DNA of 64,000 nucleotides, taken from assembly GCA_032718475.1 (NCBI GenBank), contig JAUCBJ010000837.1, forward strand, positions 20,663-84,662, in the 5' to 3' direction. Made by a program: the position numbers and the translations under genes. The notes beneath the pieces are model-generated. The model saw nothing but the letters and a program-made list of their open reading frames with translations. It was not told the origin of the DNA and searched no databases. This document shows, in pieces, positions 42,291 to 53,325 of this stretch (the stretch's first letter is position 1; each line of letters starts with the position of its first letter). Source of the DNA: Nemertoderma westbladi. Lineage: Eukaryota; Xenacoelomorpha; Nemertodermatida; Nemertodermatidae.

Positions 42291-43109
42291 CAATCAATAT
42301 TCTTCCCTCTCCAGGTGAAAATCGACGCAAATAACAGCTTGTTTACTACTGAAATAAAACTGCATCCTGTTCTATAGGAAAAAACATTATAGGGGAAACT
42401 TTAGCAAGTTGTGTTTATTTTAACCGATAGACAAGATTACATGTTTACCAAGTTTGGTATAATTTAGTCAAAGATTGAATTAGTTACCAGTGGAGGGTGA
42501 AGGCGGTGGGCCAGGATTCAGTTATACTGAATAAAGAATAGTGATTAAACCAAGGGATACGCGATATGACACTGCTGTATAAGTTCATGGAATGACTCTT
42601 GATTTCGAAACATTTAATTCAAAACTATATAAATGTTAATATAATGTTGGATTTTTTTTTTGTAATAATTAACAGATGAATTATATTTCATTAATTAATT
42701 TTTTTATCTAATCACATTATTAAATAACGAAGCACAGAAATAATACTAAGATTGAATATTGAATTGAAGGTACAGTACCGAATTGAATATTTGAATGGGA
42801 GAATCTTTTAGGCTCGTTAATCCAAGGAATACCTGTTCACCACCATGGGTGATCGTCCACAGTAAACCCTTCCACTCTGTTTCCCAAGTTGCCTTGGTTC
42901 CCAATAGACCACTGAAGGATGAAAGCCGGGGTTGGGCTAGTGCCGGGGTTGCAGCACTGTGCCCAAACAGTACTGCCCCATCTAGGGATCGAACATTGAA
43001 TATTTGAGATTGCATAAGATATAGTATTGAATATTGAATATATTCGGCCGTCATCCCGTTGGTGACTCCATTCCATTCTGCCATTGGCAACTATTTCGAT
43101 TTGTTTCGG

Positions 43110-43440
43110 CTCTTCAGTCCCCGACTAGACCGATGGTCGGCCTGGTTGCTGTCCCCATGACTGAGGCTGCATTACCAACCAAAATTGCCATCTCCAGGCG
43201 CTGGAGTGGAGCAGAAACTGGTGTGACCGCGGTTCGTGGATGGCTCTGTGGAGACGAGCCCCGATCTCCCGGAGGAAGGTGGATGTCTCTGGACCAGGGC
43301 GCCCAAAGGTCTCAAAGGCCACGGGGTGAAAGAAATGGTCCCGGTCCATTAGGTCGCGATACTTAGAGTTTTTAATGCGCTCCGCCCCCTCAGCTGAGTG
43401 CCCCCCGGCAATGATGGTTTGTTGAAGGTGGCTGGGGGCC
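43110..43440 (-). pseudogene. Retroelement polyprotein C-terminal fragment
   Basis: The minus strand reads SKYRDLMDRDHFFHPVAFET, then FGRPGPETSTFLREIGARLH and EPRSHQFLLHS. This matches the widespread retroelement C-terminal motif with F.PVA.ET.G..GP, an (I/L)G+R+ helix and RS..FL. It is interrupted and lacks an upstream RT, so it is a broken piece carried within the 41318-44001 element. Element family uncertain. Confidence 0.6.
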
Positions 43441-44732
43441 AGTGGATCTAGTAATAATTAACGCAAAGATATGATTCGGTAGGCCTACGTGATATTAGTT
43501 TCTCAAACCAAACCTATCCATCCATTGACGTCCAAATATATCCAATTTCTCAATCCATACTAATCCGTATGTAATAATGTACACTGTAATGCAATACCGG
43601 TAATGTCAATGACCAACCAAACAATGCGTTGAGTGTTATCGGACCAGCCTCCGAGAAATATTAGGCTAACTGTACCTCGCTCTGTCGCATCAGTTTTTGC
43701 AGTGCTCTAGTTCCAGGCTACCAGAATCCGTTAGGCCTAGTGCATGATATAGAATCAGCACATCCTGACATCTGTGCAACACCTGAACTCACGCGAGCAT
43801 TTTACAGATGGTGGTCTAATTTATATGGTCTTGTACCGCGAAACCGTGTATTATTTACAGATGTAGGCTAAATTTCGGGTCTTGTACCGTGCACAGTACT
43901 GGTGGGCCTACACAGCTACTGCTATTTTGCCTAATACAGGTCCCAGAGGTAAATCCTTACCCCACGGGCTGTTACCTCTCTGACTGACAGCGCAACAGCC
44001 CTCTCTCACCACCGCAGCAACAAAATTCTAGAATCAAATTTGTATACCAGATCAGCTAACGTACGGTAGCAATTAACAACTAGGCCTATTTCTTATCTTA
44101 CAACCAGAATCTGGTATTTGTGCCGATCACGGGTGTAGTTACTATTACTAACACCGTAATTGCCCGGTTGAGTTGTGGATAGGAAGGAGAGAGCTTTGAC
44201 GTCATTTTGTAAGTATTAAGCCCTACAGAGCGCGACTAGCTTATTTTAGTAGCTAGCGCCCGGTATTGTTTCGGTCAGAAATCACTAAAACCTAGTACAA
44301 TGGAGTACACCAAAATTGTTTTATTCGTAACACACACACACACGCCCTAAAACATATATAGGCCTACCCTTTCGAGCCCTACTGGTTATAGCTTACTTTA
44401 GGTTACTCTTCGATAGGATCTATTCGGCAGTTTTTACTATTCGTAGTTTGTAAATTAGAGAGAGATATCTGATATTTAGTTTTACAGCAAGGAGGAGTAT
44501 TTACTTACTGTATTTGACTGTTTACTGGTCCACAGTATTGTTACCTACTTTAGGCACGACCCCCTTTTGACTGATTTGTACTGGCAGTATTGTTACGCTA
44601 GTCTGTTAATCCACTAGCTCGTATATAAACCATATAAATCGGGTCCTACTAAAAACCGCAATTTACCGCAACTAACCGCAATTTACCGCAACTTACCGCA
44701 ATTTACCGCAACTAATTGTCATTTTTAAGCAG

Positions 44733-44807
44733 CCTCATGGTCTAGTGGTGACAACCTTAGGCTTCCACGTAGGAGGCCCTGGTTCGATCCCTTGACAAGG
44801 CAACGCT
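44733..44807 (+). repeat. tRNA-Gly/Glu-like sequence in left arm
   Basis: GCCTCATGGTCTAGTGG, then an anticodon-region CTTCCAC (would read as anticodon TCC) and GGTTCGATCCC, closely following tRNA-Glu/Gly layout over 75 bp. Acceptor pairing is about 5 of 7 and the T-stem is poor, so it is a tRNA relic within the fold-back element. An inverted counterpart lies at about 45183-45268. Confidence 0.6.
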
Positions 44808-45014
44808 GTTTTTGCAGTAATTTAATAATAAGTAATAGTAATAACAGTTTTTATAATTTAATGCTGTAATATGATCAATATAAAACCAATATATGTTAAC
44901 ATTAGACTGTTAGAGGGTCCTACGAATTAGTCCTACCCCAAAATAGTCACAAAATACCACAAAAAGGCTAAACTATTACCGGTACCCCAAAATAAGCCAA
45001 CAATGTTTAGAAAC

Positions 45015-45063
45015 GGAAAGGAGCAGGTTACAGTGGCAAGTTTTTCTAACCAAAACAATAAAC
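45015..45063 (+). repeat. 49-bp dispersed module, copy in fold-back element
   Basis: GGAAAGGAGCAGGTTACAG followed by TTCTAACCAAAACAATAAAC. Lies between the inner inverted repeats of the 44641-45375 element. Other copies: 27432, 49238(-), 49307(-), 55208, 63345, 63823, partial 62705. Confidence 0.85.
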
Positions 45064-46261
45064 GTGAGTGAAAAACAAGTATTTCGGGGTATTTTGGTTT
45101 GGGGTAATTCGTAGGACCGTCTGACCGTTTTTAATAGGCCTACACAACACAGCACTGACAGAAAACAGTTCTACACGGTCAAGGCAGCAAGGGATCGAAC
45201 AGGCTGACAGACAGGGGCCTCCTAATTGGATGCCGAGGAATTTCGCCACTATAGACCATGCAGCTGCTTGAAAATAACAACTAGTTACGGTAAATTGCGG
45301 TTAGTTGCGGTAAATTGCGGTAAGTTGCGGTAAATTGCGGTAAGTTGCGGTAAATAGCGGTTTTTAGTAGGACCGTATAAATCACACCACGGCAAGTTTA
45401 CGGTATTTGGGTCCGTTAGCGATAGTTAGGATTCGCTGCGCCGGGATTGTTTTCCTCGTGAGTTTGGTCTGTCACCGTAGACTGTACATCTGCCTCACCG
45501 GTTAGAGGCCGGGTATCCTGTTTTGTCTAGTTCGCCCGGGCATTTGACTCGCCCACGTATTAGAATAGACACCAGGCTCCGTTCCTCGCCAGTAGTAGTT
45601 CGCGTATTCAGTATCTGTTTTTTTAGACACCCTGGCTGCCTGGACTGGGATTTATTGTCAGATACTGTACGAGCCCGTATACACTACTAGGTCTTACAGT
45701 AAGATACATCGTTACTAGGATCCGGTAGGCGGTATACTACTGGACGTTTCATTTTATATAAACTATTGCGAGGTGAGATAGTCGATTCTGTCTCAAGTTT
45801 GATCGTAGGTATGTTTTTACCTTCTAAGCTGTAGTTTTTCATGCACTGCATGCATATTTCCAATTGGGGTGTCGTTTCAGCCTATGGAAGTATTTCTGGG
45901 CTTCTAATTGGCTGTTTCTTCAATAAGCTCACATCATCTGCTCATTGGCTAACACTCTCCCATAGCCAAAAGGTGTGCCGGTTCAGCCCAATTGCCAGAA
46001 GGGGTGTCGCTTGGGGGAAACCACTTTTATTACTTGTCAATTTTACTTAGGCCTGCCTCCTTCCGTATTAAGCAGGTAAATCACAATTAATTGTCATATT
46101 CACTAATGTCTGGTGTTATTTGTTACCACACCATTTGTATTGGGTGTTTAGTTAATTAACAAATACTACTGCCATATATAATTATATAATATATTAATTC
46201 ACAATAATATTTGCGCGAGCCACGAACAGTAGTAGCAGAAGCATTTGTAACCTGACAGTGT

Positions 46262-46275
46262 GGGGGGGGGGGGGG
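46262..46275. repeat. G homopolymer, 14 bases
   Basis: Uninterrupted G run after ACAGTGT. Confidence 0.95.
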
Positions 46276-46804
46276 TCAATAAAGGGAAATACTTGTGATT
46301 AGTTTTTGTCGCCTTTAATTTAATAACTACTTAGTTTGATTTAATCTTAAAGTTTGTAATATTTAGACATTAAATACGATCAAAATATGGAATTTTAACC
46401 ACCGCTAGCGGGTGAAATGTCTAAACATTAAACAACCTCGATTTCTTACAGTACAGTAGTTGTCAGTCGGTTCAAAACCTTGGGAATATAAAAACAATTA
46501 ACATTATTCGTTTACAAAAGATTACAAATAATTTTTTAATGTTGCTTTCTAAATGTTACTAATTGTTGTAAATATTACTGATTGGTACATACAGTAGTCA
46601 ACTTGCTTATTCAGTTATTAGACTGTTAGACCTAAACATACAGTACTGTATGTCAATGTCAGTGAGTACGGACAATGCAGCAGTGACAACCAGACGTAGT
46701 CTTATTTAAAAACAATAGGACTATCATGCTAGAGCTACCTCTATCAGTCTTAAGGTCAAAGGCAGAAAGGGTCTACAGAACCTATACACTGATACATAAC
46801 AGTA

Positions 46805-48032
46805 GGGTGAGTGAGGGAGACTTGACTTTAGGGGAGACTTAATTTTTTTTAATAACTCAAAAACTATTGTAAATTATTTAACAATACAACACAAAAATGT
46901 GTAAAATACATGTAGGCTACACCCGCGCAACACTGCAACAATGTTTTATTACCTTTTGGTTATTTTTTGTTTTATTGTCAATAAACGTTTTTTGGGTTCA
47001 AAAGTAAATTTTTACCCTTTACAACGAATGAAAATTCGCATCCTTATTTTACTGTATGTTAATTGTAATTCACAACATGTGTTGACTAATTATTGCACTC
47101 TCCCGCCATATATTGTTTTCCAGTTTTGGTTCAGCCGTTTTGAAATTATACCAATTAATATAAAAAAAGCCCATGTAGGGAGACATGACGCTCGAGTGTG
47201 AGGGAGACTTGAACCCGCCAATGCTTACGTCTACCTAAAGATACACCCACATAGAGAACCATTACACCAGAGCACTCCAACTAGTTGATTGGCACTTACA
47301 CCGACGCAGCTATCAATGGATGGCTATGCTTCATGTAGTAGGAGTAGGCCCTCTCTAGACTAAACCAAACCCCGCCAAGCCAACCAACAACTCTTCCTTC
47401 CCTCTTTGCAATGTGGTAGCCCACCAACTAGGTGATTGACATCTTAAACAAGATGCCGCTATGTCAAAAAGCGGCACACATCAATAGAATTACAGGAAAA
47501 CAATTAAAATGCTCCTGGATTGAAAATTATACAAGATGTTTATTATTAAAAAGTACCTTTCCGCGTTAAATTTTATTGCGGCTTTTATTAATTATTATTT
47601 ATTTATTTCTTGTTAGGAAACCATGTGAATGACCACCTAAATTTGTACAAAATTTGGGATAATAATTTGACAAATTAATAATCGTATTTTTTGCATTTTT
47701 GCTGCTCTACTATAAAATAGACATATTGAACATGTAATTATTACACTTCTTATGCATTTTGGAACGAATTTACAAGAATGTGAGGTGGGGTTCAAGTCTC
47801 CCACCCTAGGTGTCAAGTCTCCCCCCATTGAGGGAGACTTGACGCTTTCTCGAAAATACCGGTACGAATAATTGGTTTAATTAAAAAAGTTTAAGAGTTG
47901 AAATTCTCAAACTCTAACAATGATAGCAATCATAAATGTAATGTGAAAAAGTTAAAACGGCATTGAAAAATTTATTTATCTGTTCTTTAGAGCGATTATA
48001 ACTTTTGGGGTTCAAGTCTCCCTCACTCACCC
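46805..48032. mobile_element. TA-flanked inverted-repeat element (mariner-like)
   Basis: 1228 bp with ends GGGTGAGTGAGGGAGACTTG and its inverse at 48013-48032, flanked by TA on both sides, the duplication made by Tc1/mariner-type transposases. The phrase GGGAGACTTGA recurs inside near 46830, 47201 and 47836 and inverted near 47785 and 47810, so older copies of the ends lie within. An 86-codon ORF at 46941-47201 has no transposase features. Non-autonomous. Confidence 0.75.
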
Positions 48033-48388
48033 TATAACTGACCACATATTGAAGCTCACAATCCGCCTACCCTAGGCCACCTATTTTTACCTGTTACCAT
48101 AGTACTGACCTATTACCAATTATCTGCCTACAGGCATAGGCAGATACTGATGAGCTCAGCAGGAGTCAGGAGCTTTAGCTTTGAATATTTTTATCTGTCA
48201 GTACAGCAGTACCGATACTCACCCAGACAGTTTCCCCAAGCGACATCCCTTTTGGCAATTAGGCTGAACCGACAAACCTTCTGGCTATGGGAGAGTGTTA
48301 GCCAATGAGGTGAGCTTATTGAAGGAACATCCAATTAGAAGCCCAGAAATACTTCCATAGGCTGAAACGACACCCCAATTGGAAATAT

Positions 48389-49237
48389 TTAGTACTTTGC
48401 CACACATAACTATATTTGCATTGAACCTATTTATATATTTATATTTATATATACACATTGTTACTATATGTATATAATTAGAGTTAATTACATTACAACT
48501 ATTTAAACATACATAGTACTACTTATTTATATTTATTATCATATCTTATAAAATATTATTTACATACCATTTCTATTTATAGTACCGGTATCACATCTTA
48601 TAACATTATTTACATAGGCCTACCATTTCTATTTATAGTATATTATAACATATTGTTTTTTTTGCTTCCATGTCTGCATGTCACATAACTTAAAATTCAA
48701 TAAATTACTACCTCATACCTTTATAATTACAGCTAACGTATACATTTAACTTATTTCTCGTATTTGCATCCAACCAGGCTATCATCTTTATCATACTATA
48801 CATTAACCCAATTCATCACCACCAAAACTTTGTCAGATTTATGTAAAATAGTGCGGTGATGGGGTCTATATCATAAACAGATCTGATGTATTTTTTACGA
48901 TGATAGTGAAATAAATTGAAATTGAAATACGGTCGGGAATACAGTACCGTAAGTCCTGCCATAGTTTATATGGGTAATACAGTAATATGTCGTTAGGTCC
49001 CATGAGTTATGCTCCTACACCTACTGTCCTGCTGTCTGGCTGTCGCTGTCCTAACACAGTCAGTGTCAACACTGTCAACCCTCAACTCAACCCAGCAACC
49101 GTTTATAGTAAATGTCATTCTACAGCTGCGTACCGGTACCTATTGCTTGACTGCCTGATTTTTGTGGATATAGAGTGACTACTGATTGTGTGACCAGACC
49201 ATATGGTTTCCCTCAATTGGAGAATTGGTAAAGTGAT
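48389..49237. other. AT-rich gap, tandem duplication and LINE-like tail
   Basis: A phrase of about 60 bp (CTTATAA..ATTATTTACATA, then CCATTTCTATTTATAGTA) is duplicated at about 48545-48640. GTGAAATAAATTGAAATTGA near 48910 resembles a LINE 3' tail, but no coding sequence precedes it. No gene. Confidence 0.4.
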
Positions 49238-49356
49238 CGTTTGTTGTTTTGGTTAGAAAAGCCCGGCTCCGTAACCTGCTCCTTTTCCTCAATTGGTAAA
49301 GTGGCCGTTTATTGTTTTGGTTAGAAAAGCATGCCTCTGCAACCTGCTCCTTTCCC
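49238..49356 (-). repeat. Two tandem minus-strand copies of the 49-bp module
   Basis: Read on the minus strand, GGAGCAGGTT, then TTCTAACCAAAACAA and a CACTTTACCAATT phrase occur twice, at 49307-49356 and 49238-49290. The pair lies about 160 bp upstream of the FUZ start codon, pointing away from it. Confidence 0.8.
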
Positions 49357-49415
49357 TCAATATATATACCAGTATATCAGTATATAATATATATACTGAT
49401 ACATATCGGTACTAG

Positions 49416-49442
49416 TATATATATATATATATATATATATAG
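49416..49442. repeat. (TA)n microsatellite
   Basis: About 13 TA units upstream of FUZ, after further TATATA phrases from 49364 on. It could provide TATA-like promoter DNA for FUZ, but there is no direct evidence. Confidence 0.9.
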
Positions 49443-49517
49443 CAGTATAGTACAGTACTGTAGTATACCGGTACATATAAAGAACGATCCCCAAAGTAAT
49501 TATATCCCGATCTTGAG

Positions 49518-50714
49518 ATGGCATCTTCTATGACATACATAGTTGCCTTAGCGACTAATAGTGGAGTCCCAATGTTTATACTTAATTCGAGAAAAGAATC
49601 GGACAATGAACTCCCATTTGCGGTAGTGAGTGCGTTGAACGCCATCCATCTGTTCGCAAGCAACCAGGACTCCGACCTACAAACCTGTTTGTCCGACACA
49701 GGTGCCGCTGTCGCATGGCAGGTATTTAACTCATCCCTAACGCTAATTGCAGTTAAAGACTGTGGCGGATGTAGCGAGTTGAGTACGTGTCACTTCCGGA
49801 ATCTGCTCACACAGGTGTACCACTGTCTCGCACTTACTGTACCGGAGGACCAACTCACAGACACTTGCCCGAACTTCGACGCGATTAAGAAAGAATTCCG
49901 ATTGAGTTACCCTTTAATTCACTTTCTGTTGGAACCCCCTCCCCATCTATTGGGTTTCGTTCAATACGGAGTTGATTTATCCTTCCGACATTCCAATCAA
50001 TCCACATTGAACTCAACCTTGGATGCTTTCTGCGAGGAAGCCAATACGGTTTACGGTTGTCTCACCGTGCAAGGTAAGATAGTTGCCGCTACAGAACAGT
50101 GGATGTCCCTAGATCCTTCCGAGTTGTCCCTCCTTCAGATATTGTGTTACACTCGGACCCGCGATATGAACGCAAGTTCCTTCGAGCAGTCTGTGTATCT
50201 TCCCGTTAACAGCGCTAGTATTCCGCTACGTTGTATCGTACTGCGGATCGCAATAGACTTGCGTCTCGTGTTGCTATGCAACGAGACGCACAACCTCCAC
50301 CGTCTAGAAGAATTGGTAAAGGTTCATTGGCGAGCTCACTCAGTATTAGCCACCCTGTCGCCATGCGATCCGGTTGCTCTCAGCAACTGGGTGTTGGGAG
50401 TGGTAGTCCGGACTGTGAGCAGTCGCTACTGCTGGAGTTGGTTCTCCAATAACGATGCGACTCTCAGCCGACAGCTGGTCTCTTGGTGCCGACGGGTCCG
50501 CTGTGGAGTCTTCCCATGTAACTGCGTCACACGGACAGACCACGTTCCTACGGAGACGTACGAATGCGGTCCCGACATGAAGAGTTACACTTGTCGCAAA
50601 GGGGATCTGGATATATACATTGTATGTAAAGAAGATACTCCGACATTCCTTATCAGGTCTCTCACTAATGAAACTCTATGCAAACTCACTCCTCAACTAA
50701 AGTTGTCTAGCTAA
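49518..50714 (+). CDS. FUZ: Fuzzy planar cell polarity protein (FUZ) homologue
   Basis: 398 residues from ATG 49518 to TAA 50712-50714, close to the usual length of about 420. FUZ is a CPLANE subunit (with INTU and WDPCP) that acts at the ciliary base in intraflagellar transport, ciliogenesis and planar polarity, and has longin-type folds related to Mon1-Ccz1. Family hallmarks seen: ATNSGVPMF near residue 13; LPFAVVSALNAIHLF near 32-46; a FNSSLTLIAV strand near 69; KKEFRLSYPLIHFLL near 124-138; and GKIVAATEQWMSL near 187-199. It has no intron, unlike the many-exon vertebrate gene. There is no poly(A) tail or clear target duplication, so whether it is a retrocopy is open. ATG at 49530 is an alternative start. 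Confidence 0.85.
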   Translation: MASSMTYIVALATNSGVPMFILNSRKESDNELPFAVVSALNAIHLFASNQDSDLQTCLSDTGAAVAWQVFNSSLTLIAVKDCGGCSELSTCHFRNLLTQVYHCLALTVPEDQLTDTCPNFDAIKKEFRLSYPLIHFLLEPPPHLLGFVQYGVDLSFRHSNQSTLNSTLDAFCEEANTVYGCLTVQGKIVAATEQWMSLDPSELSLLQILCYTRTRDMNASSFEQSVYLPVNSASIPLRCIVLRIAIDLRLVLLCNETHNLHRLEELVKVHWRAHSVLATLSPCDPVALSNWVLGVVVRTVSSRYCWSWFSNNDATLSRQLVSWCRRVRCGVFPCNCVTRTDHVPTETYECGPDMKSYTCRKGDLDIYIVCKEDTPTFLIRSLTNETLCKLTPQLKLSS

Positions 50715-50833
50715 TTAATCTGGTTCATAGACCATCTCCTTTAATATACCACTTTTTATACCAGGTCGGATGCGGAGCCCACCCGCCCCAACCACCACCG
50801 ATTCGGAATATGAAGACTGTTTTAAATTTCACC

Positions 50834-51086
50834 AATAACTTCCGGAGATATTAGCCAAATTCAAAGGTATTAGCAGAGTACATTAGCCAAATACATTTTG
50901 AGACGTAAATCAATATAATTTTAATGTTTGTTTGAATATATTTTAGAATATTAATTATGCCTAAGAAAAAATAAACTTTATAGTGCAAAAGGTTAAACGA
51001 TATTATAGAATGAAGTAAAATTATATTGATTTACGATTATCTCAAAATGTATTCCTTTGAATTTGATAATATCTCCGGAAGTTATT
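50834..51086. repeat. Small fold-back, AATAACTTCCGGAGATATT ends
   Basis: AATAACTTCCGGAGATATT at 50834-50852 is inverted at 51068-51086, and inner stretches (CAAAGG/CCTTTG, CATTTTGAGA/TCTCAAAATG, ATCAATATAATTTTA) also pair. It is a MITE-like element about 250 bp long just downstream of FUZ. Target duplication unresolved. Confidence 0.7.
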
Positions 51087-51130
51087 GTTCAAAATCGGCA
51101 GATGAATGTGGTTCTAATGCTATATATAAA

Positions 51131-51292
51131 TTCTAGAATATAAATTATATTCTAGAATATAAATTATATTCTAGAACATAAATTATATTCTTGAATATAA
51201 ATTATATTCTAGAATATAAATTATATTCTAGAATTAAAATTATATTCTAGAATATAAATTATATTCTAGAATATAAATTATATTCTAGAATC
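51131..51292. repeat. 19-bp tandem repeat, about 8.5 units
   Basis: Unit TTCTAGAATATAAATTATA. Each unit carries the palindrome TTCTAGAA plus nearby ATATAAATTATAT symmetry, so the array can form many small hairpins. Confidence 0.95.
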
Positions 51293-52305
51293 TAAGATTA
51301 AAGCCGATATATTTGGATTAGTATCACTAAATTTACATGTTTTTATTTATTTGTGTGGAATTAATTTCGCACTACCAAATCGCCAGGGCGACATATTTTC
51401 CAACTTTATATCGCAGTGCGACATTATTTCTCAGTATGTCCCTCGCCATACATTTGTACTATGTATTTCCAGTATGTCACCACGTCATTATTAGGTTGTT
51501 CTAGAAAGTTTAAGAACATAACTACAAATAATTCACACAAATAAGTAAAATTAGATTCGCCATTGTTCATAATTAGCACTTTAAAGCTTTTACGGTCCTC
51601 GTCCTATTATTTCAAAAAAAATAACAAAAAACAACATCACTCCTGTCTATGGATGTGCCGGATTGACCATTTTCAAACCGGCCAGGCCGGAGCCGGATTT
51701 GTAAGAAAAATCCGGCCGGAATTCCGGCCAATGCCGGATTTGTTTTATCATAACCATTTGCACCATAATTTTTTCATTCATAATTAACGGTTCCCTAATT
51801 CGTAGGAATTAGAGACCCAGGGATGATATTATCTGGGAGGATAAGTCATTCCAGAATCCGACAAGGTTGCACACAGTTGACCTAGTCCTGTCATTGTGTT
51901 TGTGAAAGTCATAAAGATAATAATACTATGATTGGCCAGAATGGCTGCAAAAGAAATCATATCATATGTTTTCTAAAGTTGTTGCATTACTTGGTTTCCT
52001 GTTAAAAAATTAGATATAACATTAGTGGGAGCAAGGAATTTAGTGGGGGGGGGGGGGGGGGGGGGGTGCTGAATAACTATGGTTTAATAATACTATATAG
52101 TTCAGAGTTATAAAGGATGTCTATTAGGACGTAGTGGTATGGCTAAGTGTTTGTAGTGCCATATCGTGTAACAATATATATTCATGGAAATCCAGGGGTT
52201 GGTTATGAGGTTTTATTAACATTAAGTAAGTTACCTCACATTTTATTACATGGTCTGTCTGAGATTTATAGGGTAGGCCTATGCTGCTTACTCAATGGGA
52301 TTATG
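51293..52305. other. No gene seen; CCGG-rich patch
   Basis: At 51656-51740 CCGGCC/GGCCGG phrases are dense (for example CCGGCCAGGCCGGAGCCGG), and a similar AATCCGGCC patch lies at 54810-54840. They might be ends of a 3.2-kb DNA element, but I could not pair them convincingly. The rest is AT-rich. Confidence 0.35.
52045..52066. repeat. G homopolymer, 22 bases
   Basis: Uninterrupted G run after GAATTTAGT. Confidence 0.95.
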
Positions 52306-52503
52306 TGGGGCGAGCCACGTAGTGAGTGAGCCTTAGCATAGTGGTACCATTAATCAACCTGTCGTTCTGTCGCGTTTTTTTTTCAGTATTTTATTTTAAA
52401 CGTTAATAACTCGGCCAATCCTTGATGAAATATATCCAAACTTGGTACACATGTTGTTTGGCAAAAGATTGAAAATTTTCCAAGTAGAATTTGCGTGGGG
52501 CCT
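52306..52503 (+). repeat. Dispersed repeat R2, copy 2
   Basis: Same phrases and order as 31008-31157: GTGGGGCGAGCCACG, TTAATAACTCGGCC, GATGAAAT, CATGTTGTTTGGCAAAAG, then TAGAATTTGCGTGGGGCCT. It carries about 50 bp more in the middle. Confidence 0.75.
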
Positions 52504-52802
52504 TCGTGCAGCATCTGTGTAACAGTTATTGCAGTTATAATAAATTTATTTATCCAAATTTAAAATGCGTTAAATTATTATTACTGTAGGATATATCAGC
52601 TGGGTTTCTGACAAATTTTGCAATTCTGCATGTACCATGTGTACCGGTACTGTCAGGCTGTACTCATTCCCTGAATCGAGAATCCTGCAATCAGTCAATA
52701 CTGCAATACTGGTCAGCCGGTACCATACACTGCAGACATGCCATATCATGTAATCTAATTAAACATGGCCCCGCCAACCCTTGCGGTGATTATAGTTTAG
52801 GC

Positions 52803-53213
52803 CTAATTAGCCCAGTACCGGCACCGGTAATAATAAAACAACTTCAAAACACAAACGCCAACAATAAACTGAAAGCGAATCGAACGTTTTCAGAAGAATC
52901 TGTCATTGGGACGAAGAAAATTTTGCCGAAACCACGGGAATGGACCACAGCTAAGATTGAATGCTCCCATTGTCAGAGTTCCTGGACCGAAATTGAAACA
53001 CCAATTGCCGATGGGCTTGATCTCTCAAACCAAAACTTCCTCTGCGGGGTTGGCGCGGCAGTAAAGATTGAAAGTCTGGAAGCTGGCATCCCTAGGTATT
53101 ATTATTATAAAGAGCGTCAGCCTGCGTTTATTAAATATATTTTAATACAAAACAGGTCGAACGCAAAGAGGCTTATAATGAAGACGAGTACTGCATTGAT
53201 TATATTCCTATAA
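52803..53213 (+). CDS. Possible ORF in inverted-repeat element
   Basis: The frame is open from about 52803 to TAA 53211-53213 with no clear ATG start. The middle reads as ordinary protein: KPREWTTAKIECSHCQSSW, then IADGLDLSNQNFLCG and AAVKIESLEAG, with a CSHC pair that might bind zinc. Family not recognised. The last 40 codons look like non-coding DNA. Could be a captured exon or a transposase remnant. Confidence 0.3.
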   Translation, partial: LISPVPAPVIIKQLQNTNANNKLKANRTFSEESVIGTKKILPKPREWTTAKIECSHCQSSWTEIETPIADGLDLSNQNFLCGVGAAVKIESLEAGIPRYYYYKERQPAFIKYILIQNRSNAKRLIMKTSTALIIFL

Positions 53214-53306
53214 ACCACCTGGCTTTGCATATTGAACGTGCGTTTGGAAATAAGTTCGTGCTACCCTTCCGTGGGTGGTAGATGTCGCGTTTAAGTATTG
53301 GTGGGT

Positions 53307-53325
53307 GGGGGGAGGGGGGGGGGGG
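53307..53325. repeat. G-rich run interrupted once
   Basis: Six G, one A and twelve G in succession. Confidence 0.9.

Larger units (their letters stand above)
41318..44001. mobile_element. 2.7-kb element bounded by 55-bp inverted repeats
   Basis: GGGCTGTTGCGCTGTCAGTC onward (41318-41370) is repeated inverted at 43946-44001 with few changes, including a GGTAAGGATTTACC-like palindrome at the inner edge. Target duplication not resolved. The interior has a degenerate repeat at 41580-41960, a G run at 42278 and a retroelement fragment near 43.1-43.4 kb, but no transposase seen by eye. Confidence 0.65.
44641..45375. mobile_element. Fold-back element with 8-bp target duplication and tRNA-like arms
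   Basis: 735 bp. Ends GGTCCTACTAAAAACCGC are inverted at 45357-45374, flanked by TATAAATC at 44633-44640 and 45376-45383. Inside each end lie alternating ACCGCAATTT/ACCGCAACT repeats, then a tRNA-like sequence in opposite orientation on the two sides. A second inverted pair, GGTCCTACGAATTA/TAATTCGTAGGACC, lies at 44916 and 45118. An 8-bp duplication suits hAT-like transposition. No transposase is present. Confidence 0.85.
44232..45745 (+). repeat. Dispersed repeat R1, copy 1, split by fold-back element
   Basis: Matches the reverse complement of 30000-30640. The match is interrupted exactly at 44641-45375 by a fold-back element, and TATAAATC is present on both sides. A short (AC)n run near 44334 is an extra expansion. 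Family unknown. Confidence 0.85.
45854..48388. mobile_element. 2.5-kb element with 160-bp inverted arms
   Basis: ATATTTCCAATTGGGGTGTC onward (45854-46021) is inverted at 48230-48388 with about 90 percent agreement, including a GGCTTCTAATTGG stretch and GGGGAAAC at the inner edge. It encloses the TA-flanked element at 46805-48032 and a G run at 46262. Target duplication unresolved. No transposase recognised. Confidence 0.75.

Noticed and set aside
37548-44807. Functional tRNA genes at 37548, 38866 and 44733
   Set aside because: A and B boxes are good, but acceptor or T stems do not pair fully, and one copy lies within a fold-back element.
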